Of a DNA stretch of 53,486 bases, positions 19,372 through 29,700 are shown in pieces. Under the pieces are notes generated by a model, which was not told the origin of the DNA, did not search any database, and saw only the letters and a program-made list of their open reading frames with translations. This stretch comes from Bacteroidia bacterium. Lineage in GTDB: Bacteria; Bacteroidota; Bacteroidia; Cytophagales; Cyclobacteriaceae. Location of the stretch: the NCBI GenBank assembly GCA_030425425.1, contig JAUIAO010000042.1, positions 1-53,486 of the forward strand. The letters are read 5' to 3'. A program made the position numbers and the translations under genes. Position 1 is the stretch's first letter. Every line of letters begins with the position of its first letter.

Positions 19372-20694
19372 CTAATTTCCATCTGGTTTCAATGTAGAGG
19401 CCTTAATTGACATTGGCCATGCCCAGGTATCGACAGGGTCTGGTTTATTTGGATCAAAGGCCTCAAAATCCTTCTTCAAGTAATTCTTCAATTCGCAATT
19501 AGAATTTACTATTCCGGTAGCTACGCATTTAGCCAGCTGCCATGCACCATAGGTACTAAAATGCGTATTGTCTGCTATTGGCTCATTTTGACCAGGAAAT
19601 GAATTGGCAGCATAGTGCACAAATGCTTGCTTGGAACCCTCCACACCCATGGCTTCAAACAGCTTTTTGCTCATAGCATTAAGATCGATCAAAAAAACGT
19701 CTTCTTTCTTGGCTAATTCTCTCATTGCATCAGGGTATTCTTCCAGGGTATTTTTAATATTTCCATTTGCATCAAAACTACGTCTATTAGTAGAGGTGAC
19801 GAAAACAGGAGTAGCATCATTTTCTCTTGCCAGATTCACGAATTTCATAAGATGCTCATCGTATGTACTGTATGGTTCTACATGTCCACTTCCAGGTTTT
19901 TGATCATTATGAGCAAATTCCATGAATATGAAGTCTCCGGGCTTGATCATAGAAGCAATTTTATCAAATCGTTTCTCCCAAATAAATGACTTAAGCGTCT
20001 CGCCGGATTCAGCGAAATTGGCTACAACCACATTTTTGTTTAGAAATGCAGGAAACATCTGTCCCCAAGAAGCCCACGGTTCTTCTTCCTGATCAACCAC
20101 AGTAGAATTCCCAGCTAAAAATATTGTTGGTAAATCACTCACTGGTGTAATTGTTACTGACCGCACACATGGATGAACACCACCAAACTCCAGAGACAAA
20201 TTAGTGTCCCAATTTACATAAGGGAATTCGCGTGGTTTCAATTTAATACTATCGGATTCATTGATTTTGGCTGAACGAACATTTACAACAAACTCTACTG
20301 TATCGATTTGCTTTGCGCTTAGTTCTTTATTGTAAACCATTAATCGTCTCGACTCGGCTTTGATCGTAATATTTGAAGGTGCATTTTCATCTCCAGAGAT
20401 CACTTGTACGCTATAATTACCTTCAGGAACTTCTGTCCAAAAAATAAATGAACCATCTGAAGTCAGATAGTTCTTTGAAGTTTCAACTTTGCCGGTAACG
20501 CCATATTTCACCCCATTCAAGTTGTATGGCCAAATTGTACTGTGATTGACTTCTATCCCATAAGCGCCAGACTCTCCAAAACTAAAAACCATCTTTTTCT
20601 CTAAATCCGTGTTGCTCTTTATGTGGCAGTCAAGCAAACTGAATACAAAAAAAAGACTAGATATTGTAAATATGTTTAATACTTTCATTTTCAA
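19372..20694 (-). CDS. CE12-type rhamnogalacturonan acetylesterase
   Basis: SGNH-fold esterase that removes acetyl groups from rhamnogalacturonan, opening it to PL11 lyases. Residues 1-23 look like a signal peptide and LLDC could be an unusual lipobox. Residues about 30-180 form a beta-rich N-terminal domain, and the SGNH domain follows. Block I is LAGNSTVVDQ (Ser about 196); Gly-Asn-Ser here replaces the Gly-Asp-Ser of the general family, a change I recall as common in bacterial CE12. Block III is FAHNDQKPGSG and the catalytic Asp/His pair is DNTHFS (His about 377). It is the lead gene of the CE12 - GH28 - broken esterase operon, with the operator 177 bp upstream. Confidence 0.9.
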   Translation of the reverse strand: MKMKVLNIFTISSLFFVFSLLDCHIKSNTDLEKKMVFSFGESGAYGIEVNHSTIWPYNLNGVKYGVTGKVETSKNYLTSDGSFIFWTEVPEGNYSVQVISGDENAPSNITIKAESRRLMVYNKELSAKQIDTVEFVVNVRSAKINESDSIKLKPREFPYVNWDTNLSLEFGGVHPCVRSVTITPVSDLPTIFLAGNSTVVDQEEEPWASWGQMFPAFLNKNVVVANFAESGETLKSFIWEKRFDKIASMIKPGDFIFMEFAHNDQKPGSGHVEPYSTYDEHLMKFVNLARENDATPVFVTSTNRRSFDANGNIKNTLEEYPDAMRELAKKEDVFLIDLNAMSKKLFEAMGVEGSKQAFVHYAANSFPGQNEPIADNTHFSTYGAWQLAKCVATGIVNSNCELKNYLKKDFEAFDPNKPDPVDTWAWPMSIKASTLKPDGN

Positions 20695-20832
20695 TTTTTA
20701 ATTCTTCTAATGCCTCTTTGAGTTATTTTTAATCTTCACACTAATCTTCAAAATTTTGTAGATCGTTTCTGAAGAAAATGGTTCATTCAAGGCATCAGAA
20801 TGTTATCAACGAGTATCTAAAAATCCTTAATG

Positions 20833-20898
20833 CAACAATAGATATTTAATCAACTGATGGCATTTCAAGCATTCGTATGTTTTTGGTGGTATTCTCGT
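20833..20898 (-). promoter_or_regulatory. PUL operator plus -7 box before the CE12 operon
   Basis: The minus strand reads ACGAGAATACCACC-N7-TACGAAT (20898 to 20871), the weakest of the seven sites at 18 of 28 matches but with both ACGA ends intact and exact spacing. TATTGTTG follows after exactly 30 bp (20840-20833). The rest of the 410-bp gap 20695-21104 shows no coding sequence. Confidence 0.6.
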
Positions 20899-21104
20899 TT
20901 CTAATCAATTACCAGCAAAAATATTTTCGTTATGAAGCCATGCTACAATGTTTATTTCAATATCCGCGATGGATTATTAAGCCCAATCATTTACTACCCA
21001 AGATTTTTAAAGAATTAGATTCAAAAGAAATTTTGAAGCTTTTTTTGTAGAAGATAAATCAGCGTTGATCGTCCAATTTCGACCTGTAGGACTTAATAAT
21101 AGAT

Positions 21105-21605
21105 GTGCAAACCAAAGATGAAACCAATCGCTTTCCTAACTCAATACTTTTGATATTGCTGCGCCGCCTCCTTTGGGAAATTGAAAAGGCAAAATCAGCT
21201 TTTTCAGGAGCATCTTCTTACAGCATTACATTCGAAACTCCTGAACCAATTATCAATATCAAAAAGGTCAATGATCGCAAATACGCTGTAACTACAACAG
21301 GAGATCTTGGTAACCTGAATGATGTGTTTCTGGAAATCGATTATGTAGGTGATAGAGGAATGGCTTTCATTGATAGTTTGTTGGTGACTGATCATTTTTA
21401 CCATGAGAAAACGTGGGACATGGGGATGAAAAGTTATCTCAAGGATCTGGAAGGAAAGGAAATGGTACTCATTTTTCATCCATTGTTCGACAATCAGGAA
21501 TGCCTGATTGACTTTTCTAACTTACCTGAGTTTGAAAAAGGCAGATACCTGGAAATTAAAAGCATCAAGACATGCAACGCATATAAGACGGTAATTGGGT
21601 TTTGA
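21105..21605 (+). pseudogene. C-terminal remnant of a GH35-like beta-galactosidase
   Basis: An open frame of 166 codons from a GTG, without signal peptide or catalytic domain. Its body, NDVFLEIDYVGDRGMAFID, then TDHFYHEKTWDMGMKSYL and KTCNAYKTVIGF, follows the C-terminal beta-sandwich pattern of family 35 beta-galactosidases from Bacteroidota (IDYxGDxxRxYxxGKLxxDNFYNG...GLKRY). A preceding piece in another frame (FDIAAPPPL, 21149-21175) continues into WEIEKAKSAF in this frame; together they resemble the GH35 phrase PAPPLxxIPxGKAxVA. So there is a frameshift near 21175 and the whole catalytic part is missing. The family call comes from remembered patterns, not a search. An intact GH35 would fit a pectin locus, as rhamnogalacturonan I carries galactan side chains. 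Confidence 0.6.
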
Positions 21606-21826
21606 TTGTTTGCATGTGGTGGAGCACACAGAACAAAAACCAAAAAGTCAATGACGCAATACAAGGTGTGATGTAAGAGATAATTGAAAGAAAAAAGGAT
21701 TAAAAATACACTTTCAAGTTTTGGATACTCTAGCAAAAGTCAACTTAAAAACCACCTTTTTTACAACGCTTTATTTGATTGAAAGCAAGCAAATTAAGCT
21801 AATTTTGAGTGAATATCTTTGAATTT

Positions 21827-22411
21827 ATGAACGAGTTTGGCTTTTACTTAAAACAAGGAATCGATCACATCACGGACCTTGCAGGTATGGATCATATGCT
21901 CTTTGTGATCACTCTATGCGCTGTATTTCAGCTAAAATCATGGAAGCAAATCCTAATCCTTGTTACGGCTTTTACCATTGGGCATTCACTGACTCTGGCT
22001 TTATCTGCTCTGGATATCATTCGGGTTAATCAAAACCTCGTAGAGACGTTGATTCCAATCACTATACTGATGACAAGTATCTATAACGTCACTCAGAAAA
22101 ATAAAACCAACAGGAAATTTTCCTTTAATTATCTACTGGCACTTTCTTTTGGCCTGATACATGGAATGGGGTTCTCTAATTATTTTCGGAGCATGATGAT
22201 GGGCATTTCTGATGGGAGCATTATCACTCCTTTATTGGGATTCAATCTAGGTGTAGAAGCCGGCCAAGCCATCATAGTGGCGTGTTATTTGATAGTGCTC
22301 TATGTTGCAACGCGAATCTTTTCTGTCAACCATCGTGAATGGAACCTGTATATCAGCGGAGCTGGAGGTGGTGTAGCAGCGACTATGATAATAGAAGCGA
22401 TATGGCTATGA
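21827..22411 (+). CDS. HupE/UreJ-like membrane protein
   Basis: About 194 residues with six hydrophobic helices and the family's conserved histidine motifs: DHITDLAGMDHMLFVI near the N-terminus, TIGHSLTLALS, and GLIHGMGFSN. HupE/UreJ proteins are linked to nickel or metal uptake in some bacteria; members in Bacteroidota are uncharacterised. I chose the ATG at 21827 because the protein then begins MNEFGFYLKQGIDH, matching the usual start; a GTG at 21809 would add six residues. The stop overlaps the next gene's ATG (ATGA), so the two are translationally coupled. No PUL operator is present upstream; it looks like an unrelated insert. Confidence 0.8.
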   Translation: MNEFGFYLKQGIDHITDLAGMDHMLFVITLCAVFQLKSWKQILILVTAFTIGHSLTLALSALDIIRVNQNLVETLIPITILMTSIYNVTQKNKTNRKFSFNYLLALSFGLIHGMGFSNYFRSMMMGISDGSIITPLLGFNLGVEAGQAIIVACYLIVLYVATRIFSVNHREWNLYISGAGGGVAATMIIEAIWL

Positions 22412-22899
22412 GTAAACTTATACTGATATCATTTATATTACTAACGAATGCCTTTTTTCATCCACTGAAGATGACCACCAGTCGGTTAAGCATTGATCAG
22501 GCATCGGGTGAAATTGACATATATACAAACTTTTTTCAAGACGATTTTAAAGCTCATCTCCTCAACCTCTACATGGTAGACATAAGCACTTTGGATCAGA
22601 GTGCAAAGGATGCCATGCAGGCGTATATTCAACAAAACTTCTTGATAGATATTAATAAGAGTCAACCTACATTTGAGCTTAAAAAAATTCAAATAATAGA
22701 TGAAAATGTGATTCAGGTAAAAATGTCAGCATTATTACCAGGTCTTGAATCAATAGAAAAAATCAACATTACCAATACTCTTTTACTTGATGCTTTCCCA
22801 AAAGAGCAAGAAAACATTGTTCACTTGAGAGTTGATAAACAGGAAACGAAAATCTTACATTTTTCAGCTCAGGAAAGCATTCAGTCGATCTCATTATAA
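22408..22899 (+). CDS. DUF6702-like exported protein
   Basis: 163 residues from the ATG overlapping the HupE stop; a longer in-frame start would lie inside the upstream gene. A hydrophobic N-terminal signal (LILISFILLTNAFFHP) is followed by a beta-rich domain with SIDQASGEIDIYTNFFQDDF, resembling the DUF6702 pattern in which a His-Pro after the signal starts the mature domain. Function is unknown. Coupling to the HupE-like gene suggests a joint role, perhaps metal handling (inference). A bidirectional terminator follows immediately. Confidence 0.7.
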   Translation: MSKLILISFILLTNAFFHPLKMTTSRLSIDQASGEIDIYTNFFQDDFKAHLLNLYMVDISTLDQSAKDAMQAYIQQNFLIDINKSQPTFELKKIQIIDENVIQVKMSALLPGLESIEKINITNTLLLDAFPKEQENIVHLRVDKQETKILHFSAQESIQSISL

Positions 22900-22901
22900 T
22901 G

Positions 22902-22930
22902 AAAAAGGCAAGCCAAATTGACTTGCCTTT
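22902..22930. terminator. Bidirectional intrinsic terminator
   Basis: The inverted repeat AAAGGCAAG / CTTGCCTTT with a nine-base loop lies between the convergent DUF6702 gene (stop 22899) and PL11 gene (stop 22955). On the minus strand the stem is followed by five T residues; on the plus strand by only three, so it is stronger for the PL11 transcript. Confidence 0.8.
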
Positions 22931-22954
22931 CCTACCCTATTAAACCCCTAATCT

Positions 22955-25900
22955 TTATTCTTTTACAATCTTTGAAGTGTGTACTTTACCGGATGCACTT
23001 ATTCTCAAGATGTATGTTCCTTTTTCTAAACCGGACAGGTCTATTCTATATTCATCCTTTATAGTTTTTTGCATCACCTGTTTACCCGACATGGATAGAA
23101 TTTCTACTTGATCAACATCATCCAATTGGAAAAACAGATAAGACTGAGTAGGATTAGGATAAAACAATATTCCTAATTCTTTAGATTCTTCAACACCCAA
23201 CACATGAGCAACTGACCAACTGACCTCTTCATAAAAAAGTTGCTTCAGGTCATTGATATTACATTCTTTACAACCTAACTCTCCGTCACCTCCAACCAGA
23301 GCCATACATTGATCATTTGATAGGCTTTTGAGCTGAAAGTATTTGTTGTCCGTTTCTTTCATCACCAGATCAAACTCATTAGACGAATCTGCGGATTTCT
23401 CACCCTGTACAAGATAAAGCGCTGAATCAACCGTAATCGCTGCTTTGGTGTAAAATGATCGGACATAATAATTATCGCCATTGTCCTCCACAGTCCAAAC
23501 CTGATTGATTTTATCTATAGTTTCATCACCTTTTGATTCAGATTCAAGAATAACGAGAGTACCAGGGAGCGTTGAAGAGTTTTTAAGAGTCAGCCTTTTA
23601 TTATTATATCTGGACTTGATGATATAGTGAATGTCTTCACCCAACAATCCTTCTGTGAGTATTGCAGACTGATAGGTACCTGACGGTTGTTGAGTGTTTC
23701 CACAACCGCTTCCTCGAATTATTGTTGAATTTCCCTCGAAATCGTCATTTTCAAATAAAATCAGTGAAGAACCTTCTGGAATATCTAAATCAATAATATC
23801 TGAAAGATCAACTTCATTTTCAGAAATTTCTGCCTGGGTATAAGTACCAAATGGCAAAGTTTGACAAACACGCTCAGACCATTTTACCTGCTCAGAAAAC
23901 AACTGGTTTGTATTACTTTGATCACACGTTTCACATGTGATTGATCCATCTGACGCCATAGTAAGACATTTATTATTGGACTTATTTACCAGTTGAAAGT
24001 AAGTGTTGTTATTACTGTAAAACTCAACATCAAAAGTTTCAGAATCTGAAATATCCATGGATCTTGTGAGCACTACATCAGAATTACTATTGACACTTAT
24101 ATAGCCTCTACTGTGAAATCCTTTGATCACATAAGAGCCCAAATATTTCTCGAAACTCCAAACCTGATTATTACCAGAAACATCATTACCACTATCATCC
24201 TGAGACAGGATAATCGGTGTTCCTTCATCCTTTTCAGCCCCTTCTACCGTAATTAATGATCCATCGGCCATGCTTTTTATTTGATAGGTAATATCAGGCG
24301 CGAACGTTTGAGATAAAAGCATTGCTGACGTAAAACTTCCTTCAGGTTGATTCACATCACAGGATCCCTTTCCTCTCACACTTGTAGAGTTTCCCTGATA
24401 ATCATCCTGATCGAAAAGCAGCAGGGTTGAACCATTGGGAAGATCCCAATTGGTAATGTCGGATAGATCTAAGCCCAAACCTGACAATTCACTTTGGGTA
24501 TAATCTCCAAAAGGCACAGTTTGCAAATTGGCGAGGCAAGCATCCGCAAGTTTAATATCGGGCTTAGCTGGAGTTTCCATTCCTTCACCCAAATAAAAAC
24601 CAGGATGAGGTGGCTGATTGTATCCTACATTTTGCCATGCAATCGCCAAACGATATTCAGGGTCATGCATCAGTGTTCGCAGTTTGTAAGGACTATTATC
24701 AGTATTTACATATACGAACAATTTGGTACTTTCAGAATTTCTCAGAATGATCTCTTCTCTCCAATCTCCAAGAATATCACCACTCAAACAAGGATTGTTC
24801 TTTGTACCATTATTCATACTTCCCTCTGCTCCGGAAATACTATACAGAGAGTTCATTCTCTCAGAACCAAAGCTTTCCGGATTCCATTTATTGATAACGC
24901 CTCTATCTAATATTTCTCTGGTCAGATCACCATCCCACCAAACACCAAAATTGTAGCTTGGTGAATTTCCTCCTGAGGTGTTTTGAGGATAAGTAGTAGT
25001 AATCAATTTTCCATCTTTGTCATATACTCCACTACCATCCGATGCCCATACTTCATACCCGTAGTGATTTGGATCCAGGTCCATTGTTAGACCTCTTCCA
25101 ATATCCCCGGCATTTCCTTCTATGACCCACTGCATTTCCCCGTTTCCGGCATTTCTTATAGACATGTTCGGCATTTCGGCCGTTCCTTTTGATGCTTCAT
25201 GAGGCATGAAGAATTCCAATCCCGGTTCATCAGGATCTATATCAGCCAGGTGTGTAGCATCGCCGTGGCCCATCTTAGTGTTATAAAGACCAGTACCATC
25301 ATCATCGATAGCTGCAGCTCCATACAAAATTTCATCCTTTCCATCTTCGTCCACATCACCTACAGAAATACTATGCGCACCTTGCCCCGTGTAATCAGAA
25401 TATGCATTATTGGTATCGAAAATCCATCTGGTAGATAATTCTCCACCTCTATAATCGTATGCTGCCAATACTGTACGTGTATAATATCCTCTGCACATTA
25501 CCAGACTAGGCCGCTGACCATCCAGGTAAGCAATGGTTGCCAAAAACCTGTCTACTCTATTACCATAACTATCACCCCAGGCAGCTACGCTACCTCTTGC
25601 CGGATAATAGTCTGTTGTAACTAATTCCTCACCTGTCTGACCGCTGAAAACAGTTAAAAATTCAGGACCATCAAGTACATAACCAGCTGAATTACGGTAA
25701 TCAGCTGAATTACTTCCTATAATATTTCCTGCTGCATCCTTCGTACCATCAGCCGTCTTGCAGGCTACTTCTGCATATCCATCGCTATCTAGATCATAAA
25801 CCATGAATTGTGTGTAGTGTGCTCCAGATCTGATGTTAATTCCCAAATCAATTTTCCAAAGGCTCGTACCATCATATTCCAAAGCCTCCAATATGGTATT

Positions 25901-26440
25901 GCCGGTATATCCACTTTGTGAATTGTCTTTAGAGTTAGAAGGATACCATTTTAGAATGATTTCGTATTCTCCATCATTGTCTAAATCCCCTACACTGATA
26001 TCATTGGCACTGTAGGTATACTGCACACCATCAGGAGTGGTGCCTCCAGTAGGTGGAGTAATGGGAATTGATTTGTAAAATGCCGTTACCCCTACGTGAT
26101 CCTTACCAGATTCTGTCCATACTTTCACAGCACTCGATTCATCAAGAACCTCCCCATTCAAGTAAGCGATAACCTTATATTCATCATTAGAACTGCCTCC
26201 ATAGGTATATTCAAAATTCGTACTGGATGAAATGCGCGATGTGTTCACCTTGGTGTTATTTCTGAATAGATCAAATTCTACATTATCGGGATCAGTTCCC
26301 AGCATCCTCCAGGCGGCAAATACTGTGGACCCCTTATCAATGACGACAAGTCCTCTATCCAGCTTTTCCATTATTCGCTGTGCCAATACTGCATTTACAG
26401 AACCACTAAATATGAGTAGAGCTAGTATTAATTTTCTCAT
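22955..26440 (-). CDS. PL11 rhamnogalacturonan lyase with duplicated crystallin/trefoil modules (T9SS)
   Basis: Secreted lyase that cleaves the rhamnose-galacturonate backbone of rhamnogalacturonan I by beta-elimination. After the signal peptide (1-20) the PL11 eight-bladed propeller runs to about residue 620. It shows repeated calcium-binding segments (DLDNDGEYE, DLDSDGYAE, DVDEDGKDE), IRSGAHYTQFMVYDLD, and the family end AWQNVGYNQPPHPGFYLG. The C-terminal half is a tandem duplication of about 221 residues: a beta/gamma-crystallin-like unit (PFGDYTQSEL, 641 on; PFGTYTQAEI, 862 on), each followed by a ricin-type trefoil (ITYQIKSMADGSL; IHYIIKSRYNNKRL). It ends in a T9SS sorting domain (about 1085-1161, FYPNPTQS). 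It has its own operator (26530-26594) and terminator (22902-22930). Confidence 0.94.
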   Translation of the reverse strand: MRKLILALLIFSGSVNAVLAQRIMEKLDRGLVVIDKGSTVFAAWRMLGTDPDNVEFDLFRNNTKVNTSRISSSTNFEYTYGGSSNDEYKVIAYLNGEVLDESSAVKVWTESGKDHVGVTAFYKSIPITPPTGGTTPDGVQYTYSANDISVGDLDNDGEYEIILKWYPSNSKDNSQSGYTGNTILEALEYDGTSLWKIDLGINIRSGAHYTQFMVYDLDSDGYAEVACKTADGTKDAAGNIIGSNSADYRNSAGYVLDGPEFLTVFSGQTGEELVTTDYYPARGSVAAWGDSYGNRVDRFLATIAYLDGQRPSLVMCRGYYTRTVLAAYDYRGGELSTRWIFDTNNAYSDYTGQGAHSISVGDVDEDGKDEILYGAAAIDDDGTGLYNTKMGHGDATHLADIDPDEPGLEFFMPHEASKGTAEMPNMSIRNAGNGEMQWVIEGNAGDIGRGLTMDLDPNHYGYEVWASDGSGVYDKDGKLITTTYPQNTSGGNSPSYNFGVWWDGDLTREILDRGVINKWNPESFGSERMNSLYSISGAEGSMNNGTKNNPCLSGDILGDWREEIILRNSESTKLFVYVNTDNSPYKLRTLMHDPEYRLAIAWQNVGYNQPPHPGFYLGEGMETPAKPDIKLADACLANLQTVPFGDYTQSELSGLGLDLSDITNWDLPNGSTLLLFDQDDYQGNSTSVRGKGSCDVNQPEGSFTSAMLLSQTFAPDITYQIKSMADGSLITVEGAEKDEGTPIILSQDDSGNDVSGNNQVWSFEKYLGSYVIKGFHSRGYISVNSNSDVVLTRSMDISDSETFDVEFYSNNNTYFQLVNKSNNKCLTMASDGSITCETCDQSNTNQLFSEQVKWSERVCQTLPFGTYTQAEISENEVDLSDIIDLDIPEGSSLILFENDDFEGNSTIIRGSGCGNTQQPSGTYQSAILTEGLLGEDIHYIIKSRYNNKRLTLKNSSTLPGTLVILESESKGDETIDKINQVWTVEDNGDNYYVRSFYTKAAITVDSALYLVQGEKSADSSNEFDLVMKETDNKYFQLKSLSNDQCMALVGGDGELGCKECNINDLKQLFYEEVSWSVAHVLGVEESKELGILFYPNPTQSYLFFQLDDVDQVEILSMSGKQVMQKTIKDEYRIDLSGLEKGTYILRISASGKVHTSKIVKE
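23201..24520 (-). repeat. Tandem crystallin-like + trefoil modules within PL11
   Basis: Two consecutive units of about 221 codons inside the PL11 gene. Both contain, in order, VP/LPFGxYTQxE, DLSDI, a Leu-rich LLFxxDDxxGNSTxxRG strand, a Cys-rich loop, then the trefoil phrases NQVW and KCLTM/QCMAL with a CxxC near the end (CETC, CKEC). The copies are diverged, so the duplication is not recent. Confidence 0.75.
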
Positions 26441-26529
26441 GCTATTCTGATCTTTTTTTGATTTATCAATTAATGGAGAAATTTCTTCAGGTAAATATTC
26501 TGATTACTGAATTTTCATATTACCTCATA

Positions 26530-26594
26530 CAATACTAACAGATTAATGAATCATCGTATTTTGTCAATTCAGATTAATGGTGGGTCTTTTTCGG
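26530..26594 (-). promoter_or_regulatory. PUL operator plus -7 box before the first PL11 gene
   Basis: The minus strand reads CCGAAAAAGACCCACC-ATTAA-TCTGAAT (26594 to 26567), 22 of 28 matches. TAGTATTG (26537-26530) follows after 29 bp. The operator ends 127 bp before the ATG. The rest of the 302-bp gap to the next gene holds only the terminator at 26690-26719. Confidence 0.65.
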
Positions 26595-26689
26595 ATAATG
26601 CTAATATATGATGAGTGATGAAGGATTCTGTATCAATTTGAATAGGTCACTATTCGTTAGGAATTCAATTTTTATAGTCTTGAAATAAA

Positions 26690-26719
26690 CAAAAAAAGCT
26701 GCCCAATTGGGCAGCTTTT
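26690..26719 (-). terminator. Intrinsic terminator after the 1403-residue protein gene
   Basis: A perfect GC-rich stem GCTGCCC / GGGCAGC with loop AATT, flanked by A and T runs, gives seven T residues on the minus strand. It lies 24 bp beyond the stop codon at 26743. Confidence 0.9.
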
Positions 26720-26742
26720 CACTTAAATACGAACTTATATGA

Positions 26743-29700
26743 TTATTTGATAATCAAACGTTTCACCGCTTTCTCACCATCAATTACAGTATTAACGAAA
26801 TAAACTCCACTCTCTACTTTTGAAGTAAGGTCAAGTGGTAATCTATTTCTTCCAGCTTTTGCCTGTAGTGAAGTTTCGTAAACCAATTGACCACTCAAAC
26901 TAACGATCTTAACATCGATATTTTGGTCATTGGCAGCTACGAAACTAAGGTTTACAGCACCTACAGAAGGGTTAGGATATACCTGGAATGCGCTACCAAT
27001 GTTCATTGGGTCAAACAAGATTACACCATCACTTGGATACGCATCAAACATGTAGTAGGTAGACCATCTAACGAAATCCCAGAAATCCTGAGTAGCCTTA
27101 GACTCACCAGTTACAGGATCTGTATCATGATAAGCTCTTGCAACGTTAGCGTAGTATGATCTCTGAATTGGGAATTCTGCTACAGCTACAGCTTGCTCTT
27201 GAACCCATTCAGGGTTGAAGGCTGGATCAGCTGCAGTTGCTCCAGATTCTCTGGCACCTACGGCAATTACATTTACAGTAGTATTGAAACCATGCAAGTA
27301 AGGTATACCTCTTTCTGGGGTTGCATCAGACCAGGTAACTATCTGATCTTGCTGCCATCCAAGGTCAATTACCGATTCGTGGAATGGATCAACGATTTTC
27401 CACTGCAAGTCTACAGCTTCTTCGTTGGCTCCACCGTATCCCCATATACCTGCAGAATTGTCCTGCATGAACCCTTCGTCTCCCCAAGAGTTAGTATATG
27501 TTCCTGCCTCGAAACTGATACTAGGCACTGGGAATGCGTCCCTTGCAGGACCAAAATTGATCATATCTCCACTACCAATTGACTCTCCTATGAAAATTCC
27601 TTCAAGTCCAAGTCCAATATTTCCACTTGGAAGTGTTTCTTCAGTATACAATGAATCGTAAGATGCCGCATTGAATATTCCTGAAGGGATGTAGTGAACT
27701 TTCACATACTGAGCAAGACTATCATGTAGGGTCTTATCATAAGAAGCAATGTCCTCGTATGCTCCAATGAAAGCAATGGTCTTCAGTTCAGGAAGATCAT
27801 CATCACAAGCATCAGGAATTCCGTCTTTATCTACATCGATATTATCTGGTCCTGCAGCACATAGATCACAAGCATCTGGCACACCATCTTCGTCTGCATC
27901 AGCTGTATCATCACCTTCTGCACAAACATCACATCCGTCAGGAATACCATCGCTATCTGCATCTAAAGAATCATCAGAACCTTCACACATATCACATCCA
28001 TCAGGCACTCCATCGCTATCAGCATCCAGATTGTCATCTTCTCCCGGACAAACATCATCATCGTTTGGTACTCCATCTCCATCATCATCATCACTAGGAA
28101 CTTCCCATGCTACCATTGACATTCTTTCTAATTCATTAAAGAATATAGATGCTCCTTCGTCAGTAAATCCAAAATAAACGATAGAATCCTGATCGTTACC
28201 ATTACCTATGAAGGTACGAATACCTTTTGCACTGTGGCCAGCACCTGGGTAGAATTCAGTTTCTGCATCCCATCTAACCATCAAAGGAGTACCATCAGCA
28301 GCAGAAGCCAACAATGTACCATTTCCATGATCAGTGTCATCTCCATCAGGACCGAATGCACTGAATGGTCCATTCCAGAAGTTAAGTGTACCTGAAAGAC
28401 TGCCGAAAATATCATCAGTTCCAACCAAAGTAGCCTGAAGAACAGTATCTCTTGGCTCGGTAACATTTACGGCACTGGCATTATCAATCCACATGGCTCT
28501 GTTGCTTCTCATTCCCCAAAGGTTCATGGAAAGCACAGGAGCAAAGATTTTATCCCATTCTGCCATTGCATTACCCACTTGTGAACTTCCAATGTTACGT
28601 CCCATGATGACTACATCCGGGTTTGCAGCGTGTATAGCATCTACATCTGCTTGCGCTAAAGTACCATCACCACTTGCAGGGTAGAAAGGAATTACATTAA
28701 ATCCAGGGTTTGCATCAATCGCCTGAATAGCCAAAGTATCAATAGCTACATCGCTCTTAGTTACAAATAACACATCCTTGGCTGGCATTTCACTCATGCT
28801 ACCAATAGCTGCCATTCTTTCCAACTCATTGAAGAAAACTTTCTTACCTTCTTCAGTGAAACCGAAATAATTAACATTGGTATCATCATTACCATTTCCT
28901 ATGAAAGTTCTGATTCCCATTGCACTATGTGCTGCACCAGGGTAGAACTCTACTCCTGCATCCCATCTTACTAGCAATGGAGTACCATCAACAGCTTCCA
29001 AGATCAACTGTCCATTTCCATGGTCAGTGTCATCACCGTCCGCTACGAAAGAACTAAATGCTCCAGACCACAGATCAAATGTTCCAGTCATTCCACCCAA
29101 AATTGGGTCATCATTCACAACAGTAGCCTGAAGAACGGTATCCATATCTGTTACATTAGTGGCACCGCCATTATCTATCCACATTGCACGGTTGTTTCTC
29201 ATTCCCCACAAGTTCATTGAAAGAACTGGAGCGGTAACTTTATCCCATGCAGCCATAGAAGCTCCAACATCTGAACTACCGATGTTTCGTCCCATGATCA
29301 CTACATCACCAGCATTTAGTGCATCCAAATCAGCATCTGTAATCACTCCAGCACCACCTGCAGGATAATATGGAGTTACACTGAATCCAGCGTGTGCATC
29401 AATTGCTTGAATAGCAAGTGTATCAATTGCCTCTTCACTCTTAGTAACGAAAATTACATTTCGAACTGGCAACTCATAGAATTGATAGTTATCAATGTAA
29501 GTTTCTTCAGCATCAGAACCGAAATCACATGTGTTAAAGCTAAAGAAGTTAGTTCCGGCATTTGCCCCAGTAGTAAATGTGGTATCAACCATCATCCACT
29601 CTCCTTCAGTATCAACAGCGAAACCGAAGTTAGGATCTGAACCATTAGCCAGGAATCCTATACTTCCTCCAACAGTTTTCACCATTGCAACAAGTCTGTA

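Noticed and set aside
22339-22407. Longer start for the DUF6702-like gene inside the HupE-like gene
   Set aside because: The extra N-terminus (MEPVYQRSWRW...) is the shifted reading of HupE codons. The ATG at 22408 gives a proper signal peptide and a four-base overlap.
27749-28177. 142-codon plus-strand frame rich in Ser and Pro
   Set aside because: It is the complement of the thrombospondin type 3 repeats. Its own repetition only mirrors the real Asp/Gly/Cys repeats.
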